Shown here: in pieces, positions 59,924 to 64,000 of the stretch
How positions within the stretch are numbered: position 1 is the first letter of the stretch
How the letters are laid out: every line of letters begins with the position of its first letter
DNA from: Elusimicrobiota bacterium
GTDB lineage: Bacteria; Elusimicrobiota; Elusimicrobia; UBA1565
Assembly (NCBI GenBank): GCA_041660925.1
Contig: JBAZVI010000001.1
Location: 372,001 to 436,000 of the forward strand
DNA length: 64,000 nucleotides
Reading direction: 5' to 3'
Program-made: the position numbers and the translations under genes
Notes under the pieces: generated by a model
Told to the model about the DNA's origin: nothing
Seen by the model: the letters and a program-made list of their open reading frames with translations, nothing else
Databases searched by the model: none

Positions 59924-60859
59924 ATGGCCGTCCTTTCGCTGTTCCTCGCGCTCGCAGGCGCCGCTCACGCCCAGCGCGTCGTCGTCCCGGTCCTCCCGGC
60001 AGCGCCCGTTCTCCCCTCTATCTCCCTCCCCCTCGCCCATCCCATGCGAGAGGGGGCTTGGGGAGTGAGGGGGCGGCTCCTTGCGGCCCCGCAGCTGCGC
60101 CTCGCCCCCGCCCTGCCCTCCTTGAAAGCCCAGGTCCAGCCCGCTCAGCCCGCCGTGGGGGCTCCGACCGCCGTGCCTTCCATCGGAGAAGGCCGCCCAG
60201 CCGAAGCCGCGAACCCGATGGGCGACGCGATGCAGATGCAGGGCTGGCTGCTCGGCATCCTGTCCAAGCACTACGGGCAGGACGTCGTCGTCCTGAGCAT
60301 GGCGATGTCCATCTACCGCGCGGACCTGAGCATCCAGGACTATCTCGACATCATGAAGGAGCTCGTCGCCATCGAGGCGAGCGCCGACGAAGCCGAGGCG
60401 GCGCTCCTGCACGCGACCGCGCACTCCCCCTTCGCGAAGCCGCTGGGCCCGGAGAACCGGCCCGAACCGGGCGATTACGCGATCCTCCGCATGAACATCC
60501 GGGAGCTCGCCCGCGAGGTCGAGATCCTGCGCAACAACCGCTTCATCGGCTGGACCTACGACCTCGCCGCCGGCAAGCCGACCCTCGACTTCGCGCCCGC
60601 GCCCGACGTCCGACCCGGAGAAGGCGGGGAGTGGCGCATCCGCCTCGGCTACCTGCGCCAGGGCGACGCCGCCCTTCCGTTGACCGTGCTGGCCCGGCCG
60701 CAGGACGGCAAGTCCCCGGACCTCTCCTACTTCCTCGACCCCGTCTTCGCCTCCTCCCGGCTCGACTCCGCCCGCCGCGCGGCCCTCGTCGACCTGGCGC
60801 GCGAGCTCGAGCGCCTGGGCGCCCTCCCCGCCGGCTATTCGGCCCGCGTCTCGCGCTGA
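59924..60859 (+). CDS. Exported protein of unknown function, LPPSV-type N-terminus
   Basis: A 311-residue protein with signal peptide (MAVLSLFLALAGAAHAQ), then a short Pro/Val region (VVPVLPAAPVLPSISLPLA) interrupted by HPMREGAWGVRGRLL, which is encoded by a G-rich palindrome (about 60010-60070). The folded part (about 95-311) begins MGDAMQMQGWLLGILSKHYGQDVVVLSMAMSIYRAD and has a helical first half and a beta-rich second half. No family is recognised. The start follows TATACT by 7 nt. It stands in the series of exported proteins with the same N-terminal style. Confidence 0.65.
   Translation: MAVLSLFLALAGAAHAQRVVVPVLPAAPVLPSISLPLAHPMREGAWGVRGRLLAAPQLRLAPALPSLKAQVQPAQPAVGAPTAVPSIGEGRPAEAANPMGDAMQMQGWLLGILSKHYGQDVVVLSMAMSIYRADLSIQDYLDIMKELVAIEASADEAEAALLHATAHSPFAKPLGPENRPEPGDYAILRMNIRELAREVEILRNNRFIGWTYDLAAGKPTLDFAPAPDVRPGEGGEWRIRLGYLRQGDAALPLTVLARPQDGKSPDLSYFLDPVFASSRLDSARRAALVDLARELERLGALPAGYSARVSR
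60010..60070 (+). repeat. G-rich palindrome inside coding sequence
   Basis: CCCCCTCGCCCATC, then GCGAGAGGGGG and GGGGAGTGAGGGGG, in frame at the start of the exported protein gene. Same family as 54287 and the intergenic copies at 25200-25325. Confidence 0.7.
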
Positions 60860-60870
60860 GCGTTTCCGGC

Positions 60871-60899
60871 TTGCCAAAGCGGGGTCGGTTGCCTACAAT
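60871..60899 (+). promoter_or_regulatory. Sigma-70-like promoter, leaderless
   Basis: TTGCCA (60871-60876), an exact 17-nt spacer and TACAAT (60894-60899), which ends 6 nt before ATG 60906. The best promoter match in the window; it drives the TlpA-peroxiredoxin operon. Confidence 0.75.
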
Positions 60900-60905
60900 C
60901 GCCCC

Positions 60906-62090
60906 ATGAGACCTTCCTGCGTCCTCCCCGCCGTCCTGCTCGCTTTCTTCTGCGCCTGCTCCAAGTCCGCTCCTGAAGGAGCGAAGGCCGCACCGGAGAG
61001 TCGCCTCCAGCTGCTCCAGGCCGAGAAGCCGGAACTCTCCGGCTTCGGCGAGCTGCGCGGTCAGGCCGTCGTGCTCGAGTTCTGGGCCACCTGGTGCGAG
61101 CCCTGCGTCGAGGAGATCCCGCGCCTCGCCGCTCTCGCGAAGAAGTTCGAGGGGCGCCCCGTCCGCTTCATCTCGATCAGCGATGAACCGAAGGGGACGG
61201 TCTCGGAGTTCCTCAAGACCCATGTCCTCCCCGGCTGGGTCGCTTATGACGGCGGGGAGGCCTTCCGCGCGTTCGGCGTGCGGGGCAGGCCGCAGACGGT
61301 GCTCCTCGACCCGCAGGGCCGCGTCGCGGCGAAGACCTATCCGAGCGAGGTCGACGAACGCGTCCTCGAGTCCCTGCTCGCCGGCAGGCCGCTCGGGCTG
61401 AGAGGACGGGAGGACGACGCGCCCGCCGCCGCGCCGAAAGAGAGCGAGGCGCTCCTCTCCCTGAGGATCGCCCGGGCCGACCCCGCCGGCAAGATGTCGA
61501 TGCGCCTCGGAGGCGCGAGCTTCGAGATGCGCACGCTCCCGCTGCGCACCATCCTGCCGAAGATCTACGGGCTCCCCGACGAACGCCTCGTCCTTCCGGC
61601 GGACCTGAGCGCCGGCAGCTACGACGTGCTGGCCGAGGCCCCGCGCGGGACGGACGTCCTCGGACTCCTGCGCCCGGCCGTGGAGGCCGCTTTCGGGCTC
61701 CGAAGCCGCCGCGAGAAGCGGACGCTCGACGTCTGGGTCCTCCGCTCGAAGACCGGACGCCCCGGGCCGGGGATGCGCGTCTCCGAATCGACGCACAGCG
61801 GAGGCTATTCCCTGATGGAAGGGGACGTCTCCGTGCAAGGCCATACGATGGCCGAGGCCGCCGGGGTCCTTGAAGAGACCCTCGGCAGGCCCATGTTCGA
61901 CGAGACCCGTCTCCCGGGGCGCTACTCCTTCGATCTCAAGTGGACGAAGGGCGACGAGGGTTCACTGCGCCGCGCGCTCCTCGAGGGGTTGGGGATCGAG
62001 CCGGTCTCCGTCCGCCGCCCCGTCGAGGTCGTCGTCGTCGAAAGGTCCGCTCCCGGGAACGCTCCCGGGACCCCGGGAGGGAAGAGATGA
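60906..62090 (+). CDS. TlpA-like thioredoxin lipoprotein with TIGR03435-like C-terminal domain
   Basis: A 394-residue exported protein; FFCAC near residue 18 looks like a lipobox. Residues about 45-165 are a TlpA/ResA thioredoxin domain with the redox motif WCEPC and the cis-Pro region VRGRPQTVLLD. Residues about 190-394 match the TIGR03435/DUF3738 type common in Acidobacteria, ending in FDETRLPGRYSFDLKWTKGD and LLEGLGIEPVSVRRPVEVVVVE. Probably a periplasmic thiol reductant or disulphide carrier. It overlaps the peroxiredoxin gene by 4 nt (ATGA), so it may reduce that enzyme. Confidence 0.9.
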   Translation: MRPSCVLPAVLLAFFCACSKSAPEGAKAAPESRLQLLQAEKPELSGFGELRGQAVVLEFWATWCEPCVEEIPRLAALAKKFEGRPVRFISISDEPKGTVSEFLKTHVLPGWVAYDGGEAFRAFGVRGRPQTVLLDPQGRVAAKTYPSEVDERVLESLLAGRPLGLRGREDDAPAAAPKESEALLSLRIARADPAGKMSMRLGGASFEMRTLPLRTILPKIYGLPDERLVLPADLSAGSYDVLAEAPRGTDVLGLLRPAVEAAFGLRSRREKRTLDVWVLRSKTGRPGPGMRVSESTHSGGYSLMEGDVSVQGHTMAEAAGVLEETLGRPMFDETRLPGRYSFDLKWTKGDEGSLRRALLEGLGIEPVSVRRPVEVVVVERSAPGNAPGTPGGKR

Positions 62091-62641
62091 AGCTCCTCGC
62101 CGCGCTCGCCGCCGTCCTCTGCGCCGCCGCCGCTGCCGCCCCGAGGGGCGCTGCGAAGTCCGGCCTCAAGCCGGGAGACCCCGCGCCGCTCTTCACGACG
62201 CAGGAGGACTCCGGCGCCACGTTCTCCCTGGAGAGCCGCCGCGGAAAGTGGACCGTGCTCTACTTCTACCCGAAAAGCGGCACGCCGGGCTGCACGAAGC
62301 AGGCCTGCGTCTTCCGCGACGCCCTCGCCGGCATCCGCGGGCTGGGCGCCGAGATCTACGGGGTCAGCAAGGATTCCCTCGAGGCACAGCGGAAGTTCAA
62401 GACGAAGCACCACCTGAACTTCTCCCTCCTGGCCGACGAGGCGGGAGACGTCATCTCCGCGTACGGGACGAAGGGCATGCTGGGCATGAGCAAGCGCTGG
62501 ACCTTCCTCATCGACCCCGAGCTCACGGTGCGCTGGGTCGAGAAGGACGTCGACCCGGCCTCCGACGCCCAGCGCGTCGCGGCCGAGCTGACGCGCCTGC
62601 AGAACGCGCAGAAGTCCTCAACCTCGAAGGAGAAGCCATGA
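62087..62641 (+). CDS. Exported peroxiredoxin (PrxQ/BCP type)
   Basis: A 184-residue thiol peroxidase with signal peptide (MKLLAALAAVLCAAAAAA). The active site SGTPGCTKQACVFRD has the peroxidatic Cys and, five residues on, the resolving Cys of the BCP alpha-2 type. Also seen are VLYFYPKS before it and the Arg-bearing RWTFLIDPELTVRW strand. It reduces peroxides outside the cytoplasm, with the TlpA protein encoded upstream as a plausible reductant. Overlaps both neighbours by 4 nt (ATGA). Confidence 0.93.
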   Translation: MKLLAALAAVLCAAAAAAPRGAAKSGLKPGDPAPLFTTQEDSGATFSLESRRGKWTVLYFYPKSGTPGCTKQACVFRDALAGIRGLGAEIYGVSKDSLEAQRKFKTKHHLNFSLLADEAGDVISAYGTKGMLGMSKRWTFLIDPELTVRWVEKDVDPASDAQRVAAELTRLQNAQKSSTSKEKP

Positions 62642-63066
62642 ACCGCCTCGTCCTCGCCGCCGTCCTGTCCTGCGCCGCCCTGAGCGCGGCGGCCGCCCCG
62701 CCCGCGGCGCCGGCGAAGCCGGCCGCGCCGCGCGCGTCCACCTCGGAGGTCAACCTCTGGCTCGAGTTCCGCATCCAGCACGCGGGCAAGAGCTACGCCC
62801 ACCGCATCCTCTCGCGGGAGGCCACGCAGAGCAACACCGTCGTCCATGACGCCGAAGGCGTCAGCATGATCTTCAACGCGCTCCCGGTGCTCGAACCGGG
62901 ACATCCCCAGGCCTGCGTCCTCCAGTTCCAGCTCGAGGTCAGCCGCGCGAAGAACGTGACGGTGCAGGTCAAGAACGAGGTCCGCATCCGCCTCGGGAAG
63001 GAGACCGTCGTCGTCGACGACCCCGACCTGCGCGTCAGCGTCGAGATCATCGAGCAGGAGCTCTGA
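62638..63066 (+). CDS. Small exported protein of unknown function
   Basis: A 142-residue protein with signal peptide (MNRLVLAAVLSCAALSAAAA) and an Ala/Pro linker. The mature part is a single beta-rich domain (STSEVNLWLEFRIQHAGKSYAHRIL ... ACVLQFQLEVSRAKNVTVQVKNEVRIRLGKETVVVDD). No family is recognised. It is the third gene of the TlpA operon, starting within the peroxiredoxin stop (ATGA), so it may take part in envelope redox defence. Confidence 0.65.
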   Translation: MNRLVLAAVLSCAALSAAAAPPAAPAKPAAPRASTSEVNLWLEFRIQHAGKSYAHRILSREATQSNTVVHDAEGVSMIFNALPVLEPGHPQACVLQFQLEVSRAKNVTVQVKNEVRIRLGKETVVVDDPDLRVSVEIIEQEL

Positions 63067-63083
63067 GCCCCCCGGGAGACCCC

Positions 63084-63707
63084 ATGTCCTTCACCAGCCA
63101 GATCCACGCCAGCGCGTCGCAGGACCGTCTCGAGAAGCTCGTCGCCGAGCGCCTGCGCCCCGGCGCCGACAAGACGCTCATCGACCGCCGCATCTGGGAC
63201 CTCTTCGGTGAGGAGTGGGCGGTGATGTTCACCGACCTCTCGGGCTTCTCCCGCAAGGTCGAGGAGTTCGGGATCATCCACTTCCTGCAGACCATCTTCG
63301 AATCCGAGCGCATCTTCATCCCCTGCATCGACCGCCACGACGGGATCCTCCTCAAGACGGAAGGCGACAGCCTCCTCGTCCTCTTCCGCAGCGCATCCAA
63401 GGCCATCGCCTGCGCGGTGGAGATGCAGCGCACCGCGAAGGGGTACAACGCCGGCCGCACGGACGCGGAGAAGATCCTCCTCTGCGTCGGGCTGGGCTTC
63501 GGGAAGGTCCTCAAGATCGGCGACCACGACGTCTTCGGCGCCGAAGTGAACGCCGCCAGCAAGCTCGGAGAGGACACCGCCCAGGCCTGGGATGTCCTCG
63601 TCACGGAAGGCCTCCGGAACGCCGCGGGCTCCGCGCACGCCTTCGAGCCCATCGACGCGGTCCCCTCGGGCGCGAAAGCCGCCTATCGACTGCGCTACGA
63701 GCTCTGA
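63084..63707 (+). CDS. Class III adenylate/guanylate cyclase catalytic domain protein
   Basis: A 207-residue protein made almost only of a cyclase domain: MFTDLSGFSRKVEEFG holds the first metal Asp, LLKTEGDSLLVLFRS the base-recognition Lys and second metal Asp, and VFGAEVNAASKLGEDTA the transition-state Asn region. A short N-terminal helix (about 1-45) may help the dimer form. It would make cAMP or cGMP; the specificity residues cannot be fixed by eye. GGGAG precedes ATG 63084, 17 nt after the preceding gene, so it is probably the operon's fourth gene. Confidence 0.88.
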   Translation: MSFTSQIHASASQDRLEKLVAERLRPGADKTLIDRRIWDLFGEEWAVMFTDLSGFSRKVEEFGIIHFLQTIFESERIFIPCIDRHDGILLKTEGDSLLVLFRSASKAIACAVEMQRTAKGYNAGRTDAEKILLCVGLGFGKVLKIGDHDVFGAEVNAASKLGEDTAQAWDVLVTEGLRNAAGSAHAFEPIDAVPSGAKAAYRLRYEL

Positions 63708-63710
63708 GCC

Positions 63711-64000
63711 GTGGCGGCGGACCTCGAGCGCATCCTCCGGGACCTGGCCGGCGTCTACGACTTCTCAGGCAAGGACGTGGTCTATGTGGGCGCGGGAGGA
63801 GGCCGACTCCTGCCGGCCGTCGGCGCGGCCCGGCGCATCCAGGCGGTGGACCAGGACGCCCCCTCCCTCGAAGCCCTGCGCGCCGCGGCGGACGCCGCGG
63901 GACTCTCCGCCCGACTGGTCCTGACCCGCGGCGATTTCATGGCGCTGGACCTGCGCGGCGACGTGGTTTATTTCGAGTTCTGCCTCCACGAGATGTCGGA
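63711..64000 (+). CDS. SAM-dependent methyltransferase-like protein (3' end outside window)
   Basis: Starts with GTG 63711, 3 nt after the cyclase stop. The 96 residues visible read VAADLERILRDLAGVYDFSG, then DVVYVGAGGGRLLPAVGAARR (motif I of a Rossmann-fold methyltransferase), IQAVDQDAPSLEALRAAA (motif II acid) and TRGDFMALDLRGDVVYFEFCLHEMS (motifs III-IV). The frame is open at the window end. Substrate unknown. Confidence 0.75.
   Translation, partial: MAADLERILRDLAGVYDFSGKDVVYVGAGGGRLLPAVGAARRIQAVDQDAPSLEALRAAADAAGLSARLVLTRGDFMALDLRGDVVYFEFCLHEMS

Overview
The window is 64 kb of very GC-rich (about 70%) bacterial chromosome, densely coded on both strands. No rRNA, tRNA, CRISPR array, transposase or phage gene was found. 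No gene fixes the phylum. The mix of exported proteins with Ala/Pro-rich N-terminal regions, type IV pilin, NYN nuclease, multi-PAS kinase, YqeC-type 6-phosphogluconate dehydrogenase and a TlpA protein with an Acidobacteria-like C-terminal domain suggests an uncultured lineage such as Elusimicrobiota. That is a guess from gene style, not a demonstration.

Layout. 1-15 kb: MATE and MFS transporters, a REC-histidine kinase, small exported proteins, an orphan PduS/PduT microcompartment redox pair, a type IV pilin, a CPBP protease and a two-gene 2-oxoacid dehydrogenase E1. 15-20 kb: a five-PAS hybrid kinase, an M23 peptidase and a Nudix hydrolase. 20-29 kb: a catabolic block (AllH, FdrA, YlbE/AllG, a cyclase-family hydrolase, then three subunits of a xanthine-dehydrogenase-type molybdenum enzyme) that looks like a route for an N-heterocycle or cyclic amide ending in carbamoyl transfer. 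29-33 kb: gnd-zwf-amino-acid permease. 33.3-53.5 kb: a contiguous accessory block that looks like an undescribed specialised-metabolite locus. It holds an isopentenyl-phosphate-kinase-like kinase, a prenyl-diphosphate C-methyltransferase-like protein, MfnB (furan synthase of methanofuran biosynthesis), two isoprenyl diphosphate synthases, four radical SAM enzymes, two glycosyltransferases, PqqD, a 36-residue peptide with a lasso-leader motif, a stand-alone acyltransferase, a 1404-residue fusion of S26 peptidase, beta-helix and nucleotidyltransferase, and an SGNH hydrolase. 53.5-64 kb: transglutaminase-like and kinase-like exported proteins, MarC, a HAD phosphatase, a single REC domain, cyclophilin, a TlpA-peroxiredoxin operon, a nucleotidyl cyclase and the start of a methyltransferase.

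Three genome-wide habits stand out. (1) About fourteen genes have a TAnnnT hexamer ending 6-9 nt before the start codon, as expected for leaderless mRNAs; genes inside operons instead overlap by ATGA or GTGA or carry a Shine-Dalgarno. (2) Long hairpin elements (four copies, 163-346 bp) fill the gaps between neighbouring genes. They share a hairpin core but have locus-specific, mutually complementary arms that often include the stop codon, start codon or ribosome site of the neighbour. (3) Smaller palindromic repeats have been inserted in frame into protein genes: the ARKENDxRA repeat (four copies in three genes), G-rich palindromes in exported proteins, and a 120-bp insert near the end of gnd. 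Five exported proteins carry Ala/Pro-rich N-terminal regions with LPPSV-like motifs joined to unrelated C-terminal parts (MFS, CPBP, transglutaminase-like, kinase-like, unknown).
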